DNA of 64,000 bases from Azospirillum sp. TSH100 (GTDB taxonomy: Bacteria > Pseudomonadota > Alphaproteobacteria > Azospirillales > Azospirillaceae). This document shows positions 8,339-17,855 of this stretch, in pieces. Numbering within the stretch: the first letter of the stretch is position 1; each line of letters begins with the position of its first letter. The notes under the pieces were generated by a model, which was given only the letters and a program-made list of their open reading frames with translations, searched no databases and was not told the origin of the DNA. The stretch covers positions 1,888,001 through 1,952,000 of the forward strand of contig NZ_CP039634.1 of the NCBI RefSeq assembly GCF_004923295.1, given 5' to 3'. Position numbers and translations under genes: made by a program.

Positions 8339-10366
8339 TCAGACCAAGGCCGACAAATGGTCCTGGAGGGAGAGAATTGCCTCCGGATCTTGCCAGCCCC
8401 GCTGTTTGCCCGCCCGAATCCGCGAAGAAATATCTGCCCGTCGCGACGAGTCCCGCGCCAGGGAACAGGCGAGCGCCGCATAGTCTTCGAGATTGTCGGT
8501 CACCAGATCATCCATGCCGATCTGATGAAGAATGCCGGATGCCAGCCGGCCGCGCAGAAACCGGCCCTTGGCCGAAACCACGGGGATGTCGAAGGACAAA
8601 GCCTCCTGCGCAGTGTTGAAGCCCGAAAAGCCCGGCGGGTCCAGGTAGACGTCGAACGCGCCGAGAATCCGGTAAAACTCCTCCGGTGTCGTCCGCGGCA
8701 GGAAACGGCAATGCTCGGCCCAATCCATGCCATGCTTGGAAAATGCCGCGGCCAGGCGCGACTGAAACACCGCGGTCAGAACGGGAGAGGGATCCTCGAA
8801 GAAGATCAGGCGGCAGGGTGCCGCGCCCTGCGCGATCCGTGGAAACAGCCAGTCATGGTCCGGAAGATATTTGTATAGGGAGTGGATGCAGGCGAACAGC
8901 GCCGTTTCCGGCGCCTCGTTCAGCCACTCGCGTCCATGGGGAACGATTCCCTGCGTTTCCAGGCTGTAGGAGGTGCCGAGATGGGCGATCCGCACCAGCC
9001 TCTCCCGGTAATGCGCCTGAGCATCGGCCGGCTCCATCGCATCCGCGCTGAGGAAGACGTCGAGAGTCGGCAAGCCCGTCGTGATCGGATGGCCCCAGCT
9101 GGCGCACTGCACGGGCGCCAGCCGCAGGGCGGACAGCCGATGGCTCAACTGGCCGATCGGGCCATCGGGATAGATCAGGATGTCGGCGGCGGTGGAGACG
9201 ATCACCTTGGTCATGCCGTGAATGTTCGGTTCGGCCGTCACGATCCGATCGAAGGCGGAGCGTGCGATCTTGGCGTCGTCGGTCTCGTCCCTGGCCGCCG
9301 GGACGCCGATCACCTCGAAGCGCTTGCGGTCGAGACCATGAACCCAACCGGCAACCAGCCCCTTCCAGACGGGGTGCCGGCGGCGGAAGAACTCCGATAC
9401 GATCGCGACCCGGATCCGACCGTTCCGGCGTGCCGGTGCCCTGGGGGCCGGTTTGGCGATCCGCGCCTGTCCGGCCGCGCTTACCTTGGACATGAGGTCG
9501 CCCTGGCGGGCCAGCAAGCCCGTCACGTCGGTCTCGCCATAGGCCAGCAGGAAGGTCTCCGGACTGTCCATCTGGTCGAACGCAATGGCCAGTTCTTCCG
9601 GGGAAGCGTCTGCGTAATGCGCCGTCAGATCGTTCAGACAGGTTTCATAGGCCGCCAGCGCCGCCTGCGCTTCCGCCTTGCCGGCCGGAACCGTCGGCAT
9701 CAGGTTCCGGCGGATGTCATGCCGGACCGCGTCGGATCGCGGTGCCAGAAGAGCTGCCCGGTCATAGGCGCGCCCCGCCTCGTCGCGTCGATAGTCCATG
9801 GCGAGCGCTTTGCCGGTCTGGCGCCAGAACTCCGCTTCGGCCGGGTCGATGGCAAGGCAGGAGCGCAGGACCCTCCCGGCGCATTCGCCGTTCTCGGCAT
9901 TCAGATGCAGGGTCGCCAGCGCCGTGCGTGCCGGCATCATCATCGGATCGGCGGCCAGCGCCGCGGTGAAGGACGAAGCCGCCTCCTGATGGCGTCCCGC
10001 CATCGCCAGGGAGTTGCCGAGATTGACCAGGGTGGGCGCGTGGTTGGGGCGCAGCCTGTCGGCCTGTTCCAAGGCGGTGATGGCTTCCGGCAGAAGCCCG
10101 CTCTCCTTCAGGAACACGCCGAAGGCGCTGAACGCGGCTGCGAAGTCTGGAAACAGCCTTACCAGACGGCGAAGCACCGGCAGGGCCTCTCCGGTGCGTC
10201 CGGTCTGACCGAGCAGAAGGGCAAAATTGTAGGTGACATCTGGATGATCCGGAAAGGATTTGCGGATCGCCCGGTACAGCATCTCCGCCTCGGAATGGTT
10301 CCCGGCTCGATGCAAGTCCAATGCGTGGGCGAAAGCCCTCTCCGCGTCCTGCTTGGCTATTCTCAT
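8339..10366 (-). CDS. TPR protein with GT41 (SPINDLY/OGT-like) glycosyltransferase domain
   Basis: About 675 residues. Residues 5-230 are TPR helices (AEMLYRAIRKSFPDHPDV, PTLVNLGNSLAMAGRHQEA). From about 310 onward is a GT41-like catalytic region: RVAIVSEFFRRRHPV, VQCASWGHPITTGLPTLDVF and DVYLDPPGFSGFNTAQEAL resemble the bacterial SPINDLY/OGT family that glycosylates proteins with nucleotide-sugar donors. The start is the ATG at 10366, with GTG codons immediately before as alternatives. No flagellin or adhesin target lies nearby. It ends 16 bp before the methyltransferase start, so the three minus-strand genes may be one transcript. Confidence 0.75.
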   Translation of the reverse strand: MRIAKQDAERAFAHALDLHRAGNHSEAEMLYRAIRKSFPDHPDVTYNFALLLGQTGRTGEALPVLRRLVRLFPDFAAAFSAFGVFLKESGLLPEAITALEQADRLRPNHAPTLVNLGNSLAMAGRHQEAASSFTAALAADPMMMPARTALATLHLNAENGECAGRVLRSCLAIDPAEAEFWRQTGKALAMDYRRDEAGRAYDRAALLAPRSDAVRHDIRRNLMPTVPAGKAEAQAALAAYETCLNDLTAHYADASPEELAIAFDQMDSPETFLLAYGETDVTGLLARQGDLMSKVSAAGQARIAKPAPRAPARRNGRIRVAIVSEFFRRRHPVWKGLVAGWVHGLDRKRFEVIGVPAARDETDDAKIARSAFDRIVTAEPNIHGMTKVIVSTAADILIYPDGPIGQLSHRLSALRLAPVQCASWGHPITTGLPTLDVFLSADAMEPADAQAHYRERLVRIAHLGTSYSLETQGIVPHGREWLNEAPETALFACIHSLYKYLPDHDWLFPRIAQGAAPCRLIFFEDPSPVLTAVFQSRLAAAFSKHGMDWAEHCRFLPRTTPEEFYRILGAFDVYLDPPGFSGFNTAQEALSFDIPVVSAKGRFLRGRLASGILHQIGMDDLVTDNLEDYAALACSLARDSSRRADISSRIRAGKQRGWQDPEAILSLQDHLSALV

Positions 10367-10556
10367 CACCACGGTTCCAATCCGGATCTTTCCCGTCGGA
10401 TCAATAGCAAAGTGGTGGGTCGAACTCCATCTTGCCGTTTCCCCATGGGACGCCGGATCCACTGTGCCGGGTGGCGTGTGGGTATGGATGCCTTGCCGGT
10501 GGTCAAGCCAATGCTCATATTGCATTGCAGCATGAAATGGCGAGGACGTGCCGACC

Positions 10557-11642
10557 ATGACCATGATCCACAGGATGTGGAACCGGGTTCGCGGAACGCT
10601 GGGGACCAGCCGTTCGGCCGGGGTGCCGGACGAACCCGGACCTCAACCGATGCTGGCCCTGCCGCCGCCGAGACCGATGCTGGCGCTTGCGTTGCAGGGT
10701 GGTGGGGCACATGGCGCCTTCACCTGGGGTGTGCTCGACCGGTTGCTGGAGGAGGACATCCGGGTGGTCGGGGTCAGCGGTGCCAGCGCCGGGGCGATGA
10801 ACGCCACCATGCTGGTGCAGGGCTGGGCGCGGGGTGGTCGCGCCGGGGCAAGGGAGGGGGCGCGGGCGGAACTGGCGAATTTCTGGGAGCAGGTCAGCGC
10901 CGCCGGACGGCTGGGGCCGATCCGGCCGAGCGTGACCGACCGGCTGCTCGGCCGCTGGAACGTCGACCATGCGCCTGGAACCCATCTGGTGGATTGGGCG
11001 CGGCGCTGGGTCAGTCCCTATCGCACGCAGTCGGCGGACTTCCATCCGCTGCGCGGGCTGCTGGCCGAGATGGTGGAGCCGGAGCTGATCCGGCGGAGCG
11101 GTCTGCGGCTGTTCGTCAGCGCCAGCAATGTACGCACAGGAGCCCTGAGGCTGTTCGACGAGGCGGAACTGGAGGTCGACCATCTGCTGGCCTCCGCCTG
11201 CCTGCCGACCCTGTTCCGGGCGGTGCGGATCGATGGGCAGGATTACTGGGATGGTGGCTATCTCGCCAATCCGCCGTTGTCGCCGCTGGCGGAGGCCTGT
11301 CCTGGTGCCGACCTGCTGGTGGTGGCGATAAACCCGTTCACCTGTGCCGTCACGCCGGAGGAACCCGCCGGCATCGCCGCCCGTCTGAACCAGATCACCT
11401 TCAACGCCGCCCTGTTGCAGGAGATGCGCTGCCTGTCCGCCCGCAGCGACGCGCCGCGCCTGCACCTGATCGGCGCCGACGAGCATTTGCAGGATCTGGG
11501 GCTCTATTCGAAGCTGATGACCGATTGGGGCTTCCTGAACTGGCTGCGCGATGCTGGACGGGAGGCGGCGGAACGCTGGGTGGAAGAGAATTTGCGCTCC
11601 GTCGGTGTCGAGAGTTCGGTGCGGACGCCGGCCCTGGCCTGA
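10557..11642 (+). CDS. Patatin-like phospholipase
   Basis: A 361-residue protein with the patatin core: oxyanion box LQGGGAHGAF, nucleophile elbow GVSGASAGAMNA (GxSxG serine) and catalytic Asp in WDGGYLANPP. Downstream segments (LLVVAINPF, FNAALLQEMR) are typical of bacterial patatin hydrolases of the RssA/DUF3734 type. No signal peptide is seen, only a 40-residue Pro-rich lead. I chose ATG 10557, with GAGGA ten bases upstream; a GTG at 10548 is too close to that site. It converges on the RND permease gene with a 3-bp gap. Confidence 0.85.
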   Translation: MTMIHRMWNRVRGTLGTSRSAGVPDEPGPQPMLALPPPRPMLALALQGGGAHGAFTWGVLDRLLEEDIRVVGVSGASAGAMNATMLVQGWARGGRAGAREGARAELANFWEQVSAAGRLGPIRPSVTDRLLGRWNVDHAPGTHLVDWARRWVSPYRTQSADFHPLRGLLAEMVEPELIRRSGLRLFVSASNVRTGALRLFDEAELEVDHLLASACLPTLFRAVRIDGQDYWDGGYLANPPLSPLAEACPGADLLVVAINPFTCAVTPEEPAGIAARLNQITFNAALLQEMRCLSARSDAPRLHLIGADEHLQDLGLYSKLMTDWGFLNWLRDAGREAAERWVEENLRSVGVESSVRTPALA

Positions 11643-11645
11643 CGC

Positions 11646-14600
11646 TCACTCCGCCGCTTGCTGCCGGGTGTCGGGATCGCCGTGGGCGAACCAGCGCTTC
11701 ATGCGGCGCGACAACCCGTCGAGATAGGTCAGCGCCACTGGTACCACCAGCAGTGTCAGGATGGTTGAGGACAGCAGGCCGCCGATCACCGCATGGGCCA
11801 TCGGTGCGCGCTGCTGCGCCCCTTCGCCGATGCCGAGCGCCAGCGGGATCATGCCGAAGATCATGGCGGCGGTGGTCATGACGATGGGGCGCAGGCGGAT
11901 GATTCCGGCCTCCACCAGCGCATCATGCAGGTTGGCGCCGCGCTTGCGCGCCTGGTTGGCGAAATCGACCAGCAGAATGGCGTTCTTGGTCACCAGCCCC
12001 ATCAGCATGATGAAGCCGATGGCACTGAAGATGTTCAGCGTCGATCCAGCCACCAGCAGGCCGAGGAACACGCCGACCAGCGACAGCGGCAGCGAGGCCA
12101 TGATCGCGAGCGGTTGCAGGAAGCTGCCGAACTGCGAGGCGAGGATCAGGTAGATCAGGATGACGGCGAGCGCCAGCGCCTGGGCGGCATAGCCGCTGGT
12201 CTCCGCGATGTCCTTGGTCGAGCCGCCGAAGACGATGCGGTATCCCGGCGGCAACTCGATCTTTGCCAGCGTCGCCTGCAACTCGCGGCCGGCGTCGCCG
12301 GCGGCCCGGCCCTGGACGTTGGCCTGGACATTCACCTCGCGCTGAAGGTCGCGCCGGTTGATCTGCGAAGCACCGAGCGTCGTCGTCACCTCCGCCACCT
12401 GCGACAGCGGGATCATGCGCGGTGTGCCGTTGGCGTCGACCCCGCCGGAGAAATGGATGCGGTCGAGGTCGGCGCGGCCGGCGCGGTCGCCTTCCGGTAG
12501 GCGGACCAGCACGTCGTAGCTCTCGCCGTCCGGCGCCTTCCAGCTCGACACCGTATCACCGGCGAACAGCGGGCGCAGCGTGTCTGCCACCTTGGCGGTG
12601 CCGATGCCGAGGTCGCTGGCGAGGTCGCGTTCCAGCCGGACGGCCAGGGTCGGCTTGGCCGCCTTCAGCGTGCTGTCGACATCGACGAAGCCGGGGATGG
12701 CGCGCATGGCGCCGATGACCGTCTGCGACAGCCGGTCGAGTTCGGTGATGTCGCGGCCCTGGACCGAAACCTGGATCTGCTTCTGCACGCCGCCGACGCC
12801 GGGGATGGCGATGCCGATGGTGACGCCGGGGATCGCCGACAGGCGCTGGCGCAGCAGCGGAGCAAGGTCGTTGGGCGAACGCTTACGCTGGTCGATGGGG
12901 GTGTAGCGCAGATAGATGCTGCCGCGGTTGTGGCCGATCGACACCCCGGTGTTGACGGTGCTGTAGGTGTAGGCGATCTCCGGAAACTCGCGGATCGCCG
13001 CCTCCACTTGGCGGGTCTTGGCGGTGGTGGTGGCGAGCGAGGAACCGACGGGGGTCTCCACCTCGATGATCTGCTCGCCGAGGTCGGCGGCGGGGACGAA
13101 CTCCACGCCGATGCGCGGCACCAGGAGGAAGCTGCCGAAGAAGATCGCCAGCGCCGCGACCACCACCACCCAGCGCCGGCGCAGGCCCCAGCGCAGCAGC
13201 CGGCCATAGCCGTGCGAGAGCGCATCGAAGCCGCGCCCGAACCAGGCCGCGAAGTGGCCGAAGATCGAGCGGCTGTGGCGGCCATGGGCGGCGGGGTCGT
13301 ACCAGATGCTGGACAGCATCGGGTCGAGCGTGAAGGACACGAACAGCGAGATCAGCACCGCCGCCGATACGGTGATGCCGAATTGCAGGAAGAAGCGGCC
13401 GATGATGCCGCCCATGAAGGCGACCGGCAGGAAGACCGCGACGATGGTCAGGGTGGTCGCCAGCACCGCCAGCCCGATCTCCGCCGTGCCGTCCAGTGCC
13501 GCCTGACGGTGGCCCTGGCCGCGGGCGAGATGGCGCATGATGTTCTCGCGCACCACGATGGCGTCGTCGATCAGGATGCCGATGGCGAGCGAAAGCGCCA
13601 TCAGCGTCATCATGTTCAGCGTGAAGCCCATCGCCGCCAGCATGCCGAAGGTGCCGAGCACAGCGACCGGCAGGGTCAGCGCGGTGATGACCGTGCTGCG
13701 CCAGGAGCCCAAAAAGACCATGACGATCAGGATGGTCAGGATGCCGCCTTCGACCAGCGTTTCCTGCACGTTGCTGAGCGAGTTGGTGATGCCTCGCGAG
13801 CTGTCGCGCACCACCGCCAGCGTCACGTCCGGCGGCAGCGAGCCGTTGGTCCGCAGATCCTCGATCGCCCGATGCAGGCCGCGCGCGACCTCCACTGTGT
13901 TGGCGCCCTGAACCTTCACCACATCGACCGCCAGCGCCGGGTTGCCATTCAGCAATGCCGCCGAGTCCTGCTCCTCCTGCCCGTCGATCACCTCGGCGAC
14001 CTGGGAGAGGCGTACCGGGCTGTTGCCGCGCCGGGCGACGATCAGGTCCAACAGGTCGCGCGGGTTGCGCACGCGGCCCTCCACCTGGACCACGCGCTCC
14101 CGTCCCTGGCCGGTGACGGTGCCGGCGGGCACGTCCTGGTTCTCGTTCGTGACGGTGGCGATCACCTCGTCCACGCCGACGTTGAGTGCCTCCAGCTTTT
14201 CCGGCTTCAGGCGGACCAGGATCTGCCGCTTCACCCCGCCGGCGATGGTGGCCTTGCCGACGCCGCGGACATTCTGCAGGCGCTTCAGGATGATCTGGTC
14301 GGTGAGCGTGGTGAGGTCGCGCAAGGACCGCAGGTCGGAGGTGACGGCGATGGACAGGATCGGCTGGTCGTCCGGGTTGAAGCGGGTGATCTGCGGATCC
14401 TTCACCTCGTCGCGGAAACCGGCGCGGATGGCCGAGACCTTCTCGCGCACGTCCTGCAACGCCTGGACCGACGAGGTCTTCAGCTCGAACTCGGCGATCA
14501 CCACCGACTGGCCCTCGTAGGAGCGCGAGGTCAGCGTCTTGATGCCGGCGATGGTGTTGATCGCATCCTCGACCGGCCGGGTGATGTCGGTCTCCACCGT

Positions 14601-14771
14601 CTCCGGGCTGGCGCCGGGATAGGCGGTGCTGACCACCACCACCGGGAAATCGACGTCGGGAAACAGGTCGACGCCCAGCCGGTTGTAGGAAAAGAGGCCG
14701 AGCACCATCAGCGCCACCATCATCATGGTGGCGAAGACCGGGTTGTCGACGCTGATGCGGGTGATCGGCAT
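11646..14771 (-). CDS. RND multidrug efflux permease (AcrB/HAE-1 family)
   Basis: A 1041-residue inner-membrane proton-driven exporter. The start MPITRISVDNPVFATMMMVAL is TM1, followed by the large periplasmic porter loop (FPDVDFPVVVVSTAYPGASPE). The TM4 proton-relay pair is in AIGILIDDAIVVREN, and a second half repeats the layout (TM7 at about 520-545, ASQFGSFLQPLAIM). It lies 15 bp downstream of its adaptor gene and is surely co-transcribed. No outer-membrane TolC-like gene is present here. Substrates are unknown. Confidence 0.92.
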   Translation of the reverse strand: MPITRISVDNPVFATMMMVALMVLGLFSYNRLGVDLFPDVDFPVVVVSTAYPGASPETVETDITRPVEDAINTIAGIKTLTSRSYEGQSVVIAEFELKTSSVQALQDVREKVSAIRAGFRDEVKDPQITRFNPDDQPILSIAVTSDLRSLRDLTTLTDQIILKRLQNVRGVGKATIAGGVKRQILVRLKPEKLEALNVGVDEVIATVTNENQDVPAGTVTGQGRERVVQVEGRVRNPRDLLDLIVARRGNSPVRLSQVAEVIDGQEEQDSAALLNGNPALAVDVVKVQGANTVEVARGLHRAIEDLRTNGSLPPDVTLAVVRDSSRGITNSLSNVQETLVEGGILTILIVMVFLGSWRSTVITALTLPVAVLGTFGMLAAMGFTLNMMTLMALSLAIGILIDDAIVVRENIMRHLARGQGHRQAALDGTAEIGLAVLATTLTIVAVFLPVAFMGGIIGRFFLQFGITVSAAVLISLFVSFTLDPMLSSIWYDPAAHGRHSRSIFGHFAAWFGRGFDALSHGYGRLLRWGLRRRWVVVVAALAIFFGSFLLVPRIGVEFVPAADLGEQIIEVETPVGSSLATTTAKTRQVEAAIREFPEIAYTYSTVNTGVSIGHNRGSIYLRYTPIDQRKRSPNDLAPLLRQRLSAIPGVTIGIAIPGVGGVQKQIQVSVQGRDITELDRLSQTVIGAMRAIPGFVDVDSTLKAAKPTLAVRLERDLASDLGIGTAKVADTLRPLFAGDTVSSWKAPDGESYDVLVRLPEGDRAGRADLDRIHFSGGVDANGTPRMIPLSQVAEVTTTLGASQINRRDLQREVNVQANVQGRAAGDAGRELQATLAKIELPPGYRIVFGGSTKDIAETSGYAAQALALAVILIYLILASQFGSFLQPLAIMASLPLSLVGVFLGLLVAGSTLNIFSAIGFIMLMGLVTKNAILLVDFANQARKRGANLHDALVEAGIIRLRPIVMTTAAMIFGMIPLALGIGEGAQQRAPMAHAVIGGLLSSTILTLLVVPVALTYLDGLSRRMKRWFAHGDPDTRQQAAE

Positions 14772-14786
14772 GGGAGCGGATCCGGG

Positions 14787-16010
14787 TCAGGTGCCGGCAG
14801 TCGAGACGGCGCGGCCGGCGGTCAGGCCGGGCAAATTGCCGGTGACGACGCGGTCGCCCGGCGCCAGCCCCTCCACCTGCACCAGATCGCCGCGTGCCCA
14901 CAGCGCCACCCGCGTCACCGGACGCCGAACGGTGCGGCCGTCGGCGATCAGCAGCACGAAGTCGCCCTGGTCGTCATGGCGGACGGCGACCGGCGGCACG
15001 GCGATGGCGCTCGGCGCCTGCGCCACCCGAACCTCGCCGCTGGCGAACATGCCGCCGCGCAGCGCACCGTCCTTGTTGTCGATGGTCACATAGACGGGGA
15101 TGGCGCGCGATCCCGCCCGCGCCATCGGGTTGATGCGGGCGACGCGGCCGGCGAACTCCCGATCGCCGAAGCCCTCGACCCGCAGGGCGGCGGTCTGGCC
15201 GACGGCGAGACGGGCCACCTGCTCCGCCGGGACCGTTGCCTCGACCTCCACCCGCGACAGGTCGACGATGGTGAACAGGGCGGCATTCACCGCGAGATTT
15301 TCTCCCGGGTTGACGGAGCGGGTGGCGACCATGCCGTCTATCGGGCTGACCACCACCGCGTCACGCAACGCCTTGCGCGCCAGCTCCACCTGCGCCGCCA
15401 GCGCATCGACCTGGGCACGTTGGAAGCCGAAGCTGCTTTCGGCCTGATCCAGGCTGGTGTCGGAAACGATGTTGCTGCGGTTCAGCGTGCGGTTCTTGGT
15501 CAGCGTCTTTTCGGCCAGCACCAGTTGGGCGCGGGCACCCTCCAGGTTGGCCTGCTTCTCGTTCAGGCGGGCGGTCAGTTCCACCGTGTCGAAGCGGGCG
15601 AGCACATCGCCGCGGCGCACCGCCTGACCCTCGCGCACCAGAACCTCGGCCAGTCTGGCAGCGACCTCCGCCTTCAGCGCCGACTGCTCCATCGGCGAAA
15701 CGGAGCCGCTGAGCCGCACCGTTTCCGTCAGCGCGCGCGGAGCGACGGCGGTGACCTCCACAGCCGTCAATTCGATCGGACGCTCCGCCGCAGAAATGGC
15801 CGAAGCGGCGGAGGGAGCCGTAGGGCCACGGGTGTGCCACAGGACAAAGCCACCACCGGCCACCAGCAGCGCCAGAAGGAGCATAAGCAGGCGGCCGAAC
15901 CATCGCCGCGGGTGGAGCAGGGGCGCGGGATCATCCTGCTGCGAGGGCAGCGGCTGTACCGGCTCGGCCGGCTGGGGGGCCGGAGGGAAAGTCCGTTGTG
16001 GGGCGGTCAT
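14787..16010 (-). CDS. RND efflux periplasmic adaptor (membrane fusion protein)
   Basis: A 407-residue MFP/HlyD-like subunit linking the permease to an outer-membrane channel. The N-terminus has a Pro/Gln-rich cytosolic stretch and a membrane anchor (RLLMLLLALLVAGGGFVLW). It is followed by the lipoyl half-motifs VRLSGSVSPMEQSALKAEV and VSPIDGMVATRSVNPGE, a helical hairpin (NEKQANLEGARAQLVLAEK) and a beta-barrel. The start at MTAPQRT is preferred over a Met 15 codons upstream that would add only Arg-rich residues. It is first in the two-gene operon; upstream is a long divergent intergenic region. Confidence 0.9.
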   Translation of the reverse strand: MTAPQRTFPPAPQPAEPVQPLPSQQDDPAPLLHPRRWFGRLLMLLLALLVAGGGFVLWHTRGPTAPSAASAISAAERPIELTAVEVTAVAPRALTETVRLSGSVSPMEQSALKAEVAARLAEVLVREGQAVRRGDVLARFDTVELTARLNEKQANLEGARAQLVLAEKTLTKNRTLNRSNIVSDTSLDQAESSFGFQRAQVDALAAQVELARKALRDAVVVSPIDGMVATRSVNPGENLAVNAALFTIVDLSRVEVEATVPAEQVARLAVGQTAALRVEGFGDREFAGRVARINPMARAGSRAIPVYVTIDNKDGALRGGMFASGEVRVAQAPSAIAVPPVAVRHDDQGDFVLLIADGRTVRRPVTRVALWARGDLVQVEGLAPGDRVVTGNLPGLTAGRAVSTAGT

Positions 16011-16355
16011 GATCGTCGATCCGGTTCGGCCGGCCCTGCGCGATCGGAAGGGCATCGGTTGAGGGCGTGGCCGGCGCTCTCCATTAGGGGGGGCGTGGAT
16101 GTTCCGTCAAGGTTCCCGGTGTCGCGCTTTGTGACGGCGGGATGATGGTCAGATGGGCAGCGAGGATTGGCATAGGGACATTTGCCGAAAATCCTAATTG
16201 CCGACCTCTTCACAAGAGATAAATCGGGCAATTTTAAGGCATCTTCGGGACAGGAATCAGCAAACGGCCGTGATGTCGCTTGACAGACGTGGCCTATACA
16301 TTGAAAAGCGATCCATCTCTTGTCCCGCCTGCGCCAACTGCACGGAAATTCCCTC
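16011..16355. other. Divergent intergenic region (RND operon / lytic transglycosylase)
   Basis: 345 bp without a convincing gene. The middle is markedly more AT-rich than the surroundings and contains the inverted repeat annotated separately. A TTGACA hexamer at 16280 and a TATACA at 16295 are only 9 bp apart and so do not form a normal pair. No regulator gene of the TetR or MarR type is adjacent to the efflux operon. Confidence 0.5.
16196..16233. repeat. AT-rich nested inverted repeat, possible operator
   Basis: Arms AATTGCC (16196-16202) and GGCAATT (16227-16233) surround an inner CTCTT-CAC-AAGAG stem (16206-16218). It lies in the promoter region shared by the divergent efflux operon and the lytic transglycosylase. 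It could be an operator or a 5' UTR structure; neither is shown. Confidence 0.45.
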
Positions 16356-17480
16356 GTGGTCAAACGGAACCTCGCGACGATCCACGCCGCCGGTGCAATG
16401 CTGTGCCTGGCTCTCAGTCTGGCCGGCTGCGCCTCCGAAGCGCCGCAGGTGCAGACGGCTCCGCCGGTCGAAGCCGCCTATGTCCCTGACCCGAATGATC
16501 CGCTGTCCCGCTGGGTCCCGCATATCCGCGAGGCCTCCCAGAAATACGACATGCCGGAGAAATGGATCCGCGCGGTGATGATGCGCGAGAGCAATGGCCG
16601 GGCGACGACCAGCAGCGGCAAGGTGCTCACCAGCTCCGCCGGGGCCATCGGCCTGATGCAGGTTATGCCCGGAACCTACGAGTTGATGCGGTCGCAATAT
16701 GGTCTCGGCCCCAACCCGGCTGACCCGCATGACAACATCATGGCCGGTACCGCCTATCTGCGCGAGATGTACGACCTGTTCGGGGCGCCCGGTTTCCTGG
16801 CCGCCTACAATTGCGGTCCGGCCTGCTATGCCCAGCATCTGGCCGGCAAGCAGCGTCTGCCGCGCGAAACGAAGATGTATCTGGCGGCCCTGACGCCGGT
16901 CCTGCGCGGTTCCGCTCCGCGTGAACCGTCGCAGGCGGCAGGCGCCTCGGCGATCGAGATCGCGGTGGTGCCGGACGACGCACCGAAGCCGCGCACCGGA
17001 CAGCCGGCTGCTCCGGCACCCCAGCGGTCGGAACCAGCGCCGGTGGTCGTGGCTTCCGCCGCGCCGGAAACCCGTACGCCCGAATCCCGCGCCCCGGACT
17101 CCCGCGCCCCGGACTCCCGCGCTGTCGAACCACGGCGGATGGAGCCGCGTCCGGCCGAGCCGAAGGCCGCCGGACCGGCTCCCGCCGCGGCTCCGGTGGT
17201 CGTGGCGTCGCTGCCTGAACCCGCCCCGACGCCAACTCCGGCCCCGGCACCGGCTGTCGCTCCCGCCAAGCCGATTCAGGTCGCCAGTCTCGAACCGCCG
17301 GCGACCACGCATCGCGTCAACCCGCAATTCACCACCCAGGTCGCCGAGGCGCTGCTTCCTCCGCAGTCGGTCGGCAAGGGCGAGCGCGTGGTGATGCGCT
17401 TCGTTTCCCAGCGCGCGGACGGCTGCGGCAGCCTCGCCGGCCGTGACCGCGCCTGCGTCACGTTGGCCGACGCACGGTAA
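16356..17480 (+). CDS. Lipoprotein lytic transglycosylase (SLT domain)
   Basis: A 374-residue protein. With the GTG start the N-terminus reads VVKRNLATIH then a hydrophobic run ending in the lipobox LAGC near residue 25, so it is probably lipid-anchored; a TTG 12 codons upstream is the alternative. Residues 45-165 form a soluble lytic transglycosylase domain: MMRESNGRATTSS (catalytic Glu), AIGLMQVMPGTYELM, NIMAGTAYLREM and FLAAYNCGP. The C-terminal half is a low-complexity Pro/Ala/Arg linker containing three tandem 15-bp units, then a short tail with two cysteines. It cleaves peptidoglycan in the periplasm. Confidence 0.88.
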   Translation: MVKRNLATIHAAGAMLCLALSLAGCASEAPQVQTAPPVEAAYVPDPNDPLSRWVPHIREASQKYDMPEKWIRAVMMRESNGRATTSSGKVLTSSAGAIGLMQVMPGTYELMRSQYGLGPNPADPHDNIMAGTAYLREMYDLFGAPGFLAAYNCGPACYAQHLAGKQRLPRETKMYLAALTPVLRGSAPREPSQAAGASAIEIAVVPDDAPKPRTGQPAAPAPQRSEPAPVVVASAAPETRTPESRAPDSRAPDSRAVEPRRMEPRPAEPKAAGPAPAAAPVVVASLPEPAPTPTPAPAPAVAPAKPIQVASLEPPATTHRVNPQFTTQVAEALLPPQSVGKGERVVMRFVSQRADGCGSLAGRDRACVTLADAR

Positions 17481-17486
17481 TTGAGC

Positions 17487-17516
17487 GAAGGCGGTTGGTG
17501 CCAGCCGACCGCCTTC
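17487..17516. terminator. Hairpin after the lytic transglycosylase gene
   Basis: GAAGGCGGT (17487-17495) pairs with ACCGCCTTC (17508-17516) across a 12-base loop, six bases after the stop codon. No T-run follows, so this is a probable but not canonical terminator. Confidence 0.5.
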
Positions 17517-17613
17517 CATCACTCCAGCTTGAACCGAACTATTTTCTGCGCTCCTGCGGTCCGATTTGATCCGCATCACTTACGGATCGCTTCGCCACTG
17601 GCATAATGGTGAG

Positions 17614-17832
17614 ATGGACCGGTTCGAACACACATCCAGCCCATATCCGCCCTGTGCCTGTTGCGGGGAAGAGGTTCTGCTCGGCGAGCCCATGTACTGG
17701 ACGCCGGAACGGCCGGGCTATGTCTGGCACGACCTCTGTGCGCAGAGGGAGGGGCTCCTGCCGCTCAGCCCCAAGCCGGCCCGCGGCAAACGCCGCAAAT
17801 CCAAGACGCAGACGGTGGAGTCGCTGTTCTGA
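17614..17832 (+). CDS. Small Cys-containing hypothetical protein
   Basis: A 72-residue protein, start MDRFEHTSSP with GGTGAG just upstream; the frame is open 16 codons further back but those residues look non-coding. A CACC pair at residues 14-17 and a WHDLC motif near 38-42 suggest a small metal-binding knuckle. The C-terminus is strongly basic (RGKRRKSK). I do not recognise the family. It is followed directly by a strong terminator. Confidence 0.55.
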   Translation: MDRFEHTSSPYPPCACCGEEVLLGEPMYWTPERPGYVWHDLCAQREGLLPLSPKPARGKRRKSKTQTVESLF

Positions 17833-17855
17833 GCGGCAGCCGAACGAACAAAAGG

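Noticed and set aside
12930..16145. A 1071-codon open frame on the plus strand opposite the RND operon
   Set aside because: It is the antisense of two clear RND genes; its product is a His/Arg/Gln/Gly-rich shadow with no domain, as expected at this GC content.
16280..16300. TTGACA followed by TATACA as a promoter for the lytic transglycosylase
   Set aside because: The spacer is only 9 bp, far from 16-18; the hexamers cannot act together.
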